NCBI GenBank assembly: GCA_964019425.1
Contig: OZ025867.1
Span: forward strand, 307,697 to 371,696
Length of the DNA: 64,000 nucleotides
Direction: 5' to 3'
Origin: Flectonema sp. DT1601
Lineage: Eukaryota > Euglenozoa > Diplonemea > Diplonemida > Diplonemidae
In this document: in pieces, positions 53,219-62,900 of the stretch
Position numbering within the stretch: the first letter of the stretch is position 1
Layout of the letters: every line of letters starts with the position of its first letter
Made by a program: the position numbers and the translations under genes
Notes under the pieces: generated by a model
What the model was told of the DNA's origin: nothing
What the model saw: the letters and a program-made list of their open reading frames with translations, nothing else
Database searches by the model: none

Positions 53219-55255
53219 ATGCCGGATCATTATTATGATTTTTCGGTGCCCGCTAGTATCGCCGGGAAGGCGAAGGCGATACTAGGGGAGGTGGGGCGCA
53301 TGAAGGTGTCCCTGGAGGCAAGGAACCGCAGGTTCCAACAAGCGATGGGGCTGTCCGGTGGGGACAGCATTTGGATGCCCACCTGTCGGGAGGACAGCAA
53401 TTCATCCCGCAGAGCTGACAACGACAAGTTGTTAGCTCTGTGTCTCGACATCCCGGTGGGGTTGGCGAGAACGCTGTCGGCACGGACTGTGTTCGTGCTG
53501 TTGACGGGCCTGGTCGAGGTCAACGCCGATGCGGTGAAGGAGAGGATGAGAAGGCTGGGGACGATGACGGGCTCGGCACCCTCGGTTCCGTCGCCGATGA
53601 CGGGGGGGAGGTCGACCCTCATGGTGATGGAGGTGGACTCGATGGAACAGGTGCCACCGCCGGTTTTCGCGGAACCGGTTTCGGGAACGAACCCCAGTTT
53701 GGAGGGGTTGGCTCGCGCGGGAGGCATGGCCTACCGGGAGCTGAAGGGTCAGGCTGTGGCCCACCAATCGGTGACGGAGCAGTTGGCTGCTCGCCAAGCA
53801 CAACACACGACGGCCGGGGAGAACCTGGAAGTCACCGTGAGCCGGGTGGCCCAGGTGATCAACGAGCAAGCCCGGAGGCAGGTGAAGGCGGAAGAACACA
53901 CCGCCATGGTTGAAGGTGCGGCCGAAGAGGCTTTCAACTCCGTAGCGGATAGGCAGGAAGAGCTCGGGGAGGCTGTGATGCAGATGGCGAAGGAAAAGGC
54001 CAGACAGGACGGGGTGCTGAAGACCGAGCAGCAGAAGCGGGAGGAGTTGCGGCAGCGACTCGAGCTGCAGCAAAACCTGCTGGACCAACAGAGGGAGGAG
54101 CAGGAATTACAGAAGCAGCAGCAACAAAAGCAAGAACTGCAGAGTCAATTGGCACAAGAACAGCAACAGAAGCAGATTCAACAACAGCAAGCTCAGCAAC
54201 AACAGTTCCAAGAGGATCAACGGAAGTTGGAGGAGCAGTTAAGGCTTCGGGACGAGCTGCTGAAGCAACAACAAGTGCAACAACAGGAACAGCAACGCCA
54301 GCTGGACCAGCACAAGCTGGCGGAACAAGCGAAGAGCAACGAGCAGCAGCTTCAGCAGCAGCAGCTCCAGCAACAGCAGCTGCTGCAACAGGAGCAGAAC
54401 AAGTTTCAGCAACAGGAACAACGGAGGTTGGAGGAGAGTCTGAACGCACAGCAACAGCAGATGACTCAACAACAGCAGGCGCTGCAGCAGCAGGCGCTAC
54501 AGCAGCAGGGTCTGCTGCTTCAACAACGGCAAGCACCGACAGCGCAGGACGGGCTGAGCACGGTGTTATCGCAGATGGCGACAACGCTCCACCACCTAGT
54601 ACCGAAGACGAAGGTGGTCGCTTTCCCGGCAGGTATGTGCAGGGGATCGAAGGTGAAGCGCGGGTCGGACAAGGGATTCGTGGTGGATCTCGACGGTGTG
54701 ACCGGGGAGGTGGTCCTGGGATTGATTGGTAGGCGGGAGTCATTCTTTGTGCTCACGCCTGAACAATTTAAAGAAGAAGGTTGGCTGTTGGCCCATTGGA
54801 ATGCGGAGGTGCCTGCGGTGCAGGTGCCATTGGAACAGGCAGCGGCGCAGCATACGTTGTGGGCTGGCTACGGTGGGCGAGGTGACGTGGAGATGTCCCT
54901 CCTCCGGCGGGCGATCACGGAGAAGTTCGGAGAGGGTGGTTCGCAAGTTGCGAAGCAGATGGTAGGTCTGTTGGCGAAGACGGTGGAGGCGACCATCAAC
55001 GGTGGGGAGGAAGTGACCTTAGGGTTGCTTCACGAGATGCTGGAGTTCCAACTGATTCGGGGGGAGCACGGGAGCAGGAGTGGCGACTTGTACCTGAAGG
55101 CGCTGGCTGAGAGCTGGGAGGACCCCACCACCGCTGCGGCGAGGAAGGTAGCGTTGAAGGGTAGCAGGCCAGCCGGTTTGGTGAGGGGGACGACAACGAC
55201 CGGACAACAGCCACAACACTTTCCAAAAAACGGGGGGCGTGGTCGGGGGAATTGA
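53219..55255 (+). CDS. Gag-like protein, copy 2
   Basis: A 678-residue protein identical in sequence to the copy-1 Gag (47220-49256), including the Gln-rich coiled coil, the absence of a zinc knuckle, and the single TGA (55253-55255) before the in-frame recombinase. Confidence 0.8.
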   Translation: MPDHYYDFSVPASIAGKAKAILGEVGRMKVSLEARNRRFQQAMGLSGGDSIWMPTCREDSNSSRRADNDKLLALCLDIPVGLARTLSARTVFVLLTGLVEVNADAVKERMRRLGTMTGSAPSVPSPMTGGRSTLMVMEVDSMEQVPPPVFAEPVSGTNPSLEGLARAGGMAYRELKGQAVAHQSVTEQLAARQAQHTTAGENLEVTVSRVAQVINEQARRQVKAEEHTAMVEGAAEEAFNSVADRQEELGEAVMQMAKEKARQDGVLKTEQQKREELRQRLELQQNLLDQQREEQELQKQQQQKQELQSQLAQEQQQKQIQQQQAQQQQFQEDQRKLEEQLRLRDELLKQQQVQQQEQQRQLDQHKLAEQAKSNEQQLQQQQLQQQQLLQQEQNKFQQQEQRRLEESLNAQQQQMTQQQQALQQQALQQQGLLLQQRQAPTAQDGLSTVLSQMATTLHHLVPKTKVVAFPAGMCRGSKVKRGSDKGFVVDLDGVTGEVVLGLIGRRESFFVLTPEQFKEEGWLLAHWNAEVPAVQVPLEQAAAQHTLWAGYGGRGDVEMSLLRRAITEKFGEGGSQVAKQMVGLLAKTVEATINGGEEVTLGLLHEMLEFQLIRGEHGSRSGDLYLKALAESWEDPTTAAARKVALKGSRPAGLVRGTTTTGQQPQHFPKNGGRGRGN

Positions 55256-55348
55256 ATCCTGGCCGTAAACAAACCCGTAGAGGGCGTCGCGGGAGGAGGG
55301 GCGGCAAGTGGGCCGCGGCCTCTCCTGGTCGGCGCGGTGCCAGCTGGA

Positions 55349-56392
55349 ATGCGACGTGGGTCAACGAGTGTCGTCGCACCGGAACCTTGCGCGAGTACGC
55401 AAGAGGGATTCCGAAAACGAAGATGCGCTGCGCAGGTGGAAGTTCCGTCGGTTTTCGGGAAGGTGGTCCTCGAACACATCCGGAGGGACGATCGACACCG
55501 TGGAGACACGATGGAAGTAAGGGTGGACCACGACACAGCGTTGGAGCGTCTGGGGGTGGTCGTCGCGTCGATGTGGGCGGACGAAACCTCGTCGAAGCGC
55601 AGAAACCTCTGGGGTCGGTTGGAACAATGGGCGTTGGCTCAGCGTCTGCCAATGTCTGCCGAAACAGCTGCGTTGTTCGTGCTGGCCACAGACGTGAGAC
55701 CGCAGGGACAGCTGCAATACGCAAAGGCGCTGTCCGGGATCTACCGGCACCTTGGTCTGGAAAACCAACCGCTCCTCAGCCTGGCAAGCGCGCTGAGGGC
55801 AAAAGGGGCGGCCGTTCCGCGTTCGCAAGCAGTTCCCATGTCAAAGGAGCAGCTGTTGGGTTGGGCGAGAAGTCTAACGGGACGTTTGAGGCTCGCGGCG
55901 TTGGTGTGTTGGAAGTCGGCTTCCCGGTGGGGAGAAGTGCACGTGCTGACGTCGGCGCATTTCGTTCTGGTGGAGGACGCGGAAGTGATCGTGGACTGGG
56001 GGACGTCGCCAAAACACCGGAGAGCAAACCCGTTCGTGCCGTCCCGTTGGGCGGTCTTGCGGGGGGATCTGGTCGGGGAGATCGCAAGCTTGTTTCGGGA
56101 GCTGGCTCCTTTCGATCGGCTGACGGATGTCACCACCGAGCGGTTGGCAGAGTTGTGGCGGGGGACTCCGGGAATGCGGGGTTTTACGGGCCACTCGATA
56201 AAACGAGGCGCCGCCGCGGCTTTGATGCGAGCGATGGCCGAGGGAAGGCTCACAGAAGGGTACCTGGTATCACGACTGTTGAAGCACGCCGAAGACGGAA
56301 CCAACATCTCTGCAACAACGATCAGGTATTCGTCGGATTTCGTGGACACCGCCCGAGCGCTGCAAACGTGGAAGGTCACCATCCTGCTGTAG
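55349..56392 (+). CDS. Tyrosine recombinase, copy 2
   Basis: Identical to the copy-1 recombinase, with the Arg, His-x3-Arg, His and Tyr motifs intact. The frame is open from 55256, directly after the Gag TGA. Confidence 0.88.
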   Translation: MRRGSTSVVAPEPCASTQEGFRKRRCAAQVEVPSVFGKVVLEHIRRDDRHRGDTMEVRVDHDTALERLGVVVASMWADETSSKRRNLWGRLEQWALAQRLPMSAETAALFVLATDVRPQGQLQYAKALSGIYRHLGLENQPLLSLASALRAKGAAVPRSQAVPMSKEQLLGWARSLTGRLRLAALVCWKSASRWGEVHVLTSAHFVLVEDAEVIVDWGTSPKHRRANPFVPSRWAVLRGDLVGEIASLFRELAPFDRLTDVTTERLAELWRGTPGMRGFTGHSIKRGAAAALMRAMAEGRLTEGYLVSRLLKHAEDGTNISATTIRYSSDFVDTARALQTWKVTILL

Positions 56393-56424
56393 TTGCGGAG
56401 GACGTTGACGACGAAGGTGAGGCG

Positions 56425-58071
56425 ATGGAAGCGGTGGCGCGGCTGTCTCCGTGCACGACGCACAGCATCATCAGGAGGGGCAAGCGGACAAGACTGCCGT
56501 CGACGGCGGAGGAACGTTCGTCGCCTTTGCATGTGAGTGGCGTTGAGACGATGGATGTTGACGGACTCAGACGTAGGATGACTGATGTTGCGAGGGATAG
56601 GTTCGATCAGGTGTGGAACTTGACCTTTTATCCGGAGGTGGGGAAGTTGAGTCGCTCGTCGTCTACTTCATCTTTCGCTGGGAGGCACGCTGCGGAGTTG
56701 CTGAGGAACGGGATCGCGCGAGCTGCGAGTGGACCGGGGAGAGCGGTGAACGTTCCATTCACCGTGGTGGAGGAGAAGCCGGAGGGACTGCGGCAGCGGT
56801 TCATCCTTTGGACGAGGGATGCGAATGGTTGGGCCGAAGAAGCTTACGAAGCTCACGTCCCGCTGTTCCACATCTCAAAATATTTGGATCGGGTTCTGAC
56901 CGAGGTTGGCTCGACACGGGATTTCAAGACAGGTTTTTATGCTATTGAAATCCCGGAGGAAGCGAGAGATCTCTTCCGATTCAAGACGACGGAGGGTGAA
57001 TGGTTCGAGCTGTGCCGTTTACCGATGGGGCATGTCTGCGCGCCGGAGCTGATGCACTCTTTGGCAGCGGCGGCTGCGGGGGATCCAGCTTACGTGCGAC
57101 GTCAGTGGGCTGCCAGGGATGTTGGCGTTGACGTGTTCATCGACAACATTCGGTACACGGGGACGGAAGGCGCGGTGTTGGCGGCGACGGTGAATCTCGA
57201 TGCTGCGGCGGCGGATTTCCGTCTTACATGGAAGCCGTCTGACTCGAATACGGCGGTGAGCAAGTACACATTTTTGGGTGTGGACTTTGACCACGAGGCG
57301 TCGTCGGTCATGCCGTCAGCGAAGATCCGGCGGAAGTTGGCGGCGGTGGACTTGTCGTCTGTGACGGCGAGTCAGTTGGAGTCGATGGCTGGGAGGCTGA
57401 TGCATGCGTCGGCGATCGCTGCGGCGTCTCCGGGGAAATACTGGTATGCCTTGAAGTTCTTGCGGAGGTTGTCGAACGGTTTGAACCGCGGGGTGAGGCA
57501 GGTGCATGATGTAGTGTCGGTCCCTGTTTCGGTCGCGATGGAGTTGCGCAGTTGGTCGGCTGCCGCTGTGACGAGGAGGGTGGTTGCGCGGGAGCCAGAT
57601 CAAGATGGGTTCACGACGTTCGTGGATGCGTCGTTGAGAGGTTGGGGTGGAGTGGTTGTGAACGACAGGACGGCCGAGGTTACTGTCTTGGGGGATGCGT
57701 GGGGTCCTTCGGAACAGTCGCTCCACATCAATGTTCTCGAGGGGATGGCGTTCAGGAACACGGTCTCGGGGATGCCGGTTTGCTGTGATGGCAAGCGAAT
57801 GTCCATCTGGATCGACAACACGTCAGTCATTGGCGTAGCACGGAAGAAGATGTCAGTCCGATCGCAACGGCTGAACGATGCGGTCGTGCAGGCCATCGAT
57901 GTGCTGGCAGACAGAAAGGTTAGTTTCTGTATTGCTTATGTGAAGTCAGCGCTGAACCCAGCAGACTTGCCATCGAGGGTGGATCCAGGAGTTATAGGCT
58001 CATCGGAGCATCAGCGGGAAGTTGAACTTGCGGTGAGGGCCTTTCTGACTCGCGATGTGGTGGTGGTGTGA
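56425..58071 (+). CDS. Reverse transcriptase-RNase H, copy 2
   Basis: Identical to the copy-1 protein, including FIDN in the polymerase box and the NPADLPSR RNase H motif. Conservation of the Asn in both copies argues against a sequencing error, though the copies may not be independent. Confidence 0.9.
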   Translation: MEAVARLSPCTTHSIIRRGKRTRLPSTAEERSSPLHVSGVETMDVDGLRRRMTDVARDRFDQVWNLTFYPEVGKLSRSSSTSSFAGRHAAELLRNGIARAASGPGRAVNVPFTVVEEKPEGLRQRFILWTRDANGWAEEAYEAHVPLFHISKYLDRVLTEVGSTRDFKTGFYAIEIPEEARDLFRFKTTEGEWFELCRLPMGHVCAPELMHSLAAAAAGDPAYVRRQWAARDVGVDVFIDNIRYTGTEGAVLAATVNLDAAAADFRLTWKPSDSNTAVSKYTFLGVDFDHEASSVMPSAKIRRKLAAVDLSSVTASQLESMAGRLMHASAIAAASPGKYWYALKFLRRLSNGLNRGVRQVHDVVSVPVSVAMELRSWSAAAVTRRVVAREPDQDGFTTFVDASLRGWGGVVVNDRTAEVTVLGDAWGPSEQSLHINVLEGMAFRNTVSGMPVCCDGKRMSIWIDNTSVIGVARKKMSVRSQRLNDAVVQAIDVLADRKVSFCIAYVKSALNPADLPSRVDPGVIGSSEHQREVELAVRAFLTRDVVVV

Positions 58072-58902
58072 CGGTGCCAACCTTTCCCCCGGCCGATTTT
58101 AGGCCGTGGTCGAACATGCAATTGTACAAGCATGCGGTGCCGTTTTCCCATTACCCCTTCGTGAATGAGTTGCTTCGTGTTAACTTGGTTCTCCTTTGTC
58201 TTTCTCATCATCATTTTATTCAGCTGAGAAAATGGGAAAGCTAAGACGACATGGGCTTATGATGCTAGTATCTTGTTATGTGGTTAATTCGTGTGATTGT
58301 TTTTATCAGACTCTCCTTTATGACTTTTCCTTTTCAACAGTACTTCACTGAGAATGCCGAGCGGTTCCCAACACTCAGACTGGGAACTGCACAAAAGGCA
58401 AGTGAAGTACGATATACTCTTATAATATTTTCCTTTTCATTGATCAATATTAAATGTTGTTTAAGTATTATTTCTGTTCTCTTGTCTTTATTTCAGAATT
58501 ATCATTTCACTGTTTCTCTTATCATTATTTCATTGTACTCATTTATTCAGGCTAGGAAGGGGTCTTAACGCAAAGCGTTTTCCCACCCGCCCTACCCCTG
58601 TGACGGTGCCAACCTTTCCCCCGGCCGATTTTAGGCCGTGGTCGAACATGCAATTGTACAAGCATGCGGTGCCGTTTTCCCATTACCCCTTCGTGAATGA
58701 GTTGCTTCGTGTTAACTTGGTTCTCCTTTGTCTTTCTCATCATCATTTTATTCAGCTGAGAAAATGGGAAAGCTAAGACGACATGAGGCTTATGATGCTA
58801 GTATCTTGTTATGTGGTTAATTCGTGTGATTGTTTTTATCAGACTCTCCTTTATGACTTTTCCTTTTCAACAGTACTTCACTGAGAATGCCGAGCGGTTC
58901 CC
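58067..58902 (+). repeat. B1-A2-B2 terminal block (copy 2)
   Basis: B1 58067-58369, A2 58370-58581, 17-bp C-rich spacer, B2 58599-58902 (304 bp because of one inserted A). Confidence 0.92.
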
Positions 58903-59455
58903 CGCAAACCCGCAAACCCGCAAACCCGCAAACCCGCAAACCCGCAAACCCGCAAACCCGCAAACCCGCAAACCCGCAAAACCCGCAAACCCGCAAACCC
59001 GCAAACCCGCAAACCCGCAAACCCGCAAACCCGCAAACCCGCAAACCCGCAAACCCGCAAACCCGCAAACCCGCAAACCCGCAAACCCGCAAACCCGCAA
59101 ACCCGCAAACCCGCAAACCCGCAAACCCGCAAACCCGCAAACCCGCAAACCCGCAAACCCGCAAACCCGCAAACCCGCAAACCCGCAAACCCGCAAACCC
59201 GCAAACCCGCAAACCCGCAAACCCGCAAACCCGCAAACCCGCAAACCCGCAAACCCGCAAACCCGCAAACCCGCAAACCCGCAAACCCGCAAACCCGCAA
59301 ACCCGCAAACCCGCAAACCCGCAAACCCGCAAACCCGCAAACCCGCAAACCCGCAAACCCGCAAACCCGCAAACCCGCAAACCCGCAAACCCGCAAACCC
59401 GCAAACCCGCAAACCCGCAAACCCGCAAACCCGCAAACCCGCAAACCCGCAAACC
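58903..59455 (+). repeat. 8-bp tandem array, segment 3
   Basis: About 69 units, essentially perfect apart from one 9-mer (an extra A near 58980). Confidence 0.97.
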
Positions 59456-59986
59456 AACACTCAGACTGGGAACTGCACAAAAGGCAAGTGAAGTACGATA
59501 TACTCTTATAATATTTTCCTTTTCATTGATCAACATTAAATGTTTTTTAAGTATCATTTTTGTTCTCTTGTTATTATTTCAGATTTATCATTTTACTGTT
59601 CTCTTATCATTATTTCATTGTACTCATTTATTCAGGCTAGGAAGGGTCTTAACGCAAAGCGTTTTCCCACCCGCCCTACCCCTGTGACGGTGCCAACCTT
59701 TCCCCCGGCCGATTTTAGGCCGTGGTCGAACATGCAATTGTACAAGCATGCGGTGCCGTTTTCCCATTACCCCTTCGTGAATGAGTTGCTTCGTGTTAAC
59801 TTGGTTCTCCTTTGTCTTTCTCATCATCATTTTATTCAGCTGAGAAAATGGGAAAGCTAAGACGACATGAGGCTTATGATGCTAGTATCTTGTTATGTGG
59901 TTAATTCGTGTGATTGTTTTTATCAGACTCTCCTTTATGACTTTTCCTTTTCAACAGTTACTTCACTGAGAATGCGAGCGGTTCCC
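59456..59986 (+). mobile_element. Solo A-B terminal remnant of the YR element
   Basis: A block (59456-59665), the same 17-bp C-rich spacer, and B block (59683-59986), with no coding region. This is the product expected if A1 and A2 recombine and delete the ORFs and B1. The A part carries a cluster of substitutions and small indels relative to the full copies (about 59530-59610), so it comes from an older or different copy. The ends join the 8-bp array at the same points as the full elements. Confidence 0.88.
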
Positions 59987-62900
59987 CCGCAACCGAACCG
60001 CAAACCCGCAAACCCGCAAACCCGCAAACCCGCAACCGCAAACCCGCAAACCGCAAACCCGCAAACCCGCAAACCGCAAACCCGCAAACCCGCAAACCGC
60101 AACCCGCAAACCCGCAAACCGAAACCCGCAAACCCGCAAACCCGCAAACCCGCAAACCGCAACCGCAAACCCGCAAACCGCAAACGAAACCCGCAAACCC
60201 GCAAACCCGCAAACCCGCAAACCCGCAAACCCGCAAACCCGCAAACCCGCAAACCGCAAACCCGCAAACGAACCGCAAACCCGCAAACCCGCAAACCGCA
60301 AACCGCAAACCGCAAACCCGCAAACCCGCAAACCCGCAAACCCGCAAACCCGCAAACCGAACCGCAAACCCGCAAACCGCAAACCCGCAAACCCGCAAAC
60401 CCGCAAACCCGCAAACCCGCAAACCCGCAAACCCGCAAACCCGCAAACCCGCAAACCCGCAAACCGCAACCCGCAAACCCGCAAACCAGCAAACCGCAAA
60501 CCCGCAAACCCGCAAACCGCAAACCGCAAACCCGCAAACCGCGACCGCAAACCGCAAACCCGCAAACCCGCAAACCCGCAAACCCGCAAAACCCGCAAAC
60601 CCGCAAACCCGCAAACCCGCAAACCGCCGCAAACCCGCAAACCCGCAAACCCGCAAACCCGCAACCGCAAACCCGCAAACCCGCAAACCCGCAAACCCGC
60701 AAACGCAACCGCAAACCGCAAACCCGCAAACCCGCAAACCCGCAAAACCCGCAAACCCGCAAACCCGCAAACGCAAACCGCAAACCCGCAAACCCGCAAA
60801 CCGCAAACCGCAAACCCGCAAACCCGCAAACCCGCAAACCGCAAACCCGCAAACCCGCAAACCCGCAAACCCGCAAAACCCGCAAACCCGCAAACCCGCA
60901 AACCGCAAACCCGCAAACCCGCAAACCCCGCAAACCCGCAAACCGCAAACCCGCAAACCCGCAAACCCGCAAACCGCAAACCCGCAACCCGCAAACCCGC
61001 AAACCGCAAACCCGCAACCGCAAACCCGCAAACCCGCAAACCCGCAAACCCGCAAACCCGCAACCCGCAAACCCGCAAACCCGCAAACCCGCAAACCCGC
61101 AAACCCGCAAACCGCAAACCCGCAAACCCGCAAACCCGCAAACCCGCAAACCCGCAAACCCGCAAACCCGCAAACCGCAAACCCGCAAACCCGCAAACCC
61201 GCAAACCCGCAAACCCGCAAACCCGCAAACCCGCAAACCCGCAAACCCGCAAACCCGCAACCCGCAACCCGCAAACCCGCAACCCGCAAACCCGCAAACC
61301 CGCAAACCCGCAAACCCGCAAACCCGCAAACCCGCAAACCCGCAACCCGCAAACCCGCAAACCCGCAAACCCGCAAACCCCGCAAACCCGCAAACCCGCA
61401 AACCCGCAAACCGCAAACCCGCAAACCCGCAAACCGCAAACCCGCAAACCGCAAACCCGCAAACCGCAAACCCGCAAACCCGCAAACCCGCAAAAACCCG
61501 CAAACCCGCAAACCCGCAAACCCGCAAACCCGCAAACCCGCAACCCGCAAACCCGCAAACCCGCAAACCCGCAAACCCGCAAACCCGCAAACCCGCAAAC
61601 CCGCAAACCCGCAAACCCGCAAACCGCAACCCGCAAACCCGCAAACCCGCAAACCCGCAAACCCGCAAACCCGCAAACCCGCAAACCCGCAAACCCGCAA
61701 AACCCGCAAACCCGCAAACCGCAAACCCGCAAACCCGCAAACCCGCAAACCCGCAAACCCGCAAACCCGCAAACCCGCAAACCCGCAAACCCGCAAACCC
61801 GCAAACCCGCAAACCCGCAAACCCGCAAACCCGCAAACCCGCAAACCCGCAAACCCGCAAACCCGCAAACCCGCAAACCCGCAAACCCGCAAACCCGCAA
61901 ACCCGCAAACCCGCAAACCGCAAACCCGCAAACCCGCAAACCCGCAAACCCGCAAACCCGCAAACCCGCAAACCGCAACCGCAAACCCGCAAACCCGCAA
62001 ACCCGCAAACCCGCAAACCCGCAAACCCGCAAACCGCAAACCCGCAAACCCGCAAACCCGCAACCCGCAAACCCGCAAACCGCAAACCCGCAAACCCGCA
62101 AACCCGCAAACCCGCAAACCGCAAACCCGCAAACCCGCAAACCCGCAAACGCAACCCGCAAACCCGCAAACCCGCAAACCCGCAAACCCGCAAACCCGCA
62201 AACCCGCAAACCGCAAACCCGCAAACCCGCAAACCCGCAAACCCGCAAACCGCAAACCCGCAAACCCGCAAACCCGCAAACCCGCAAACCCGCAAACCCG
62301 CAAACCCGCAAACCCGCAAACCCGCAAACCCGCAAAACCCGCAAACCCGCAAACCCGCAAACCCGCAAACCCGCAAACCCGCAAACCCGCAAACCGCAAA
62401 CCCGCAAACCCGCAAACCCGCAAACCCGCAAACCCGCAAACCCGCAAACCCGCAAACCCGCAAACCCGCAAACCCGCAAACCCGCAAACCCGCAACCCGC
62501 AAACCCGCAAACCCGCAAACCCGCAAACCCGCAAACCCGCAAACCCGCAAACCCGCAAACCGCAAACCCGCAAACCCGCAAACCCGCAAACCCGCAAACC
62601 CGCAAACCCGCAAACCGCAAACCGCAAACCCGCAAACCCGCAAACCCGCAAACCCGCAAACCCGCAAACCCGCAAACCCGCAAACCCGCAAACCCGCAAA
62701 CCCGCAAACCCGCAAACCCGCAAACCCGCAAACCCGCAAACCCGCAAACCCGCAAACCCGCAAAACCGCAAACCCGCAACCCGCAAACCCGCAAACCCGC
62801 AAACCCGCAAACCCGCAAACCCGCAAACCGCAACCGCAAACCCGCAAACCCGCAAACCCGCAAACCCGCAAACCCGCAAACCCGCAAACCCGCAAACCCG

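Larger units (their letters stand above)
52999..58902 (+). mobile_element. Full-length YR retrotransposon, copy 2
   Basis: Same layout and orientation as copy 1, offset 5999 bp. The only difference I see over 5.9 kb is one inserted A in B2 (GACATGAGGCTT instead of GACATGGGCTT, about 58786). Either a very recent second insertion in the same array or a tandem duplication of element plus 12 repeat units. Confidence 0.9.
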
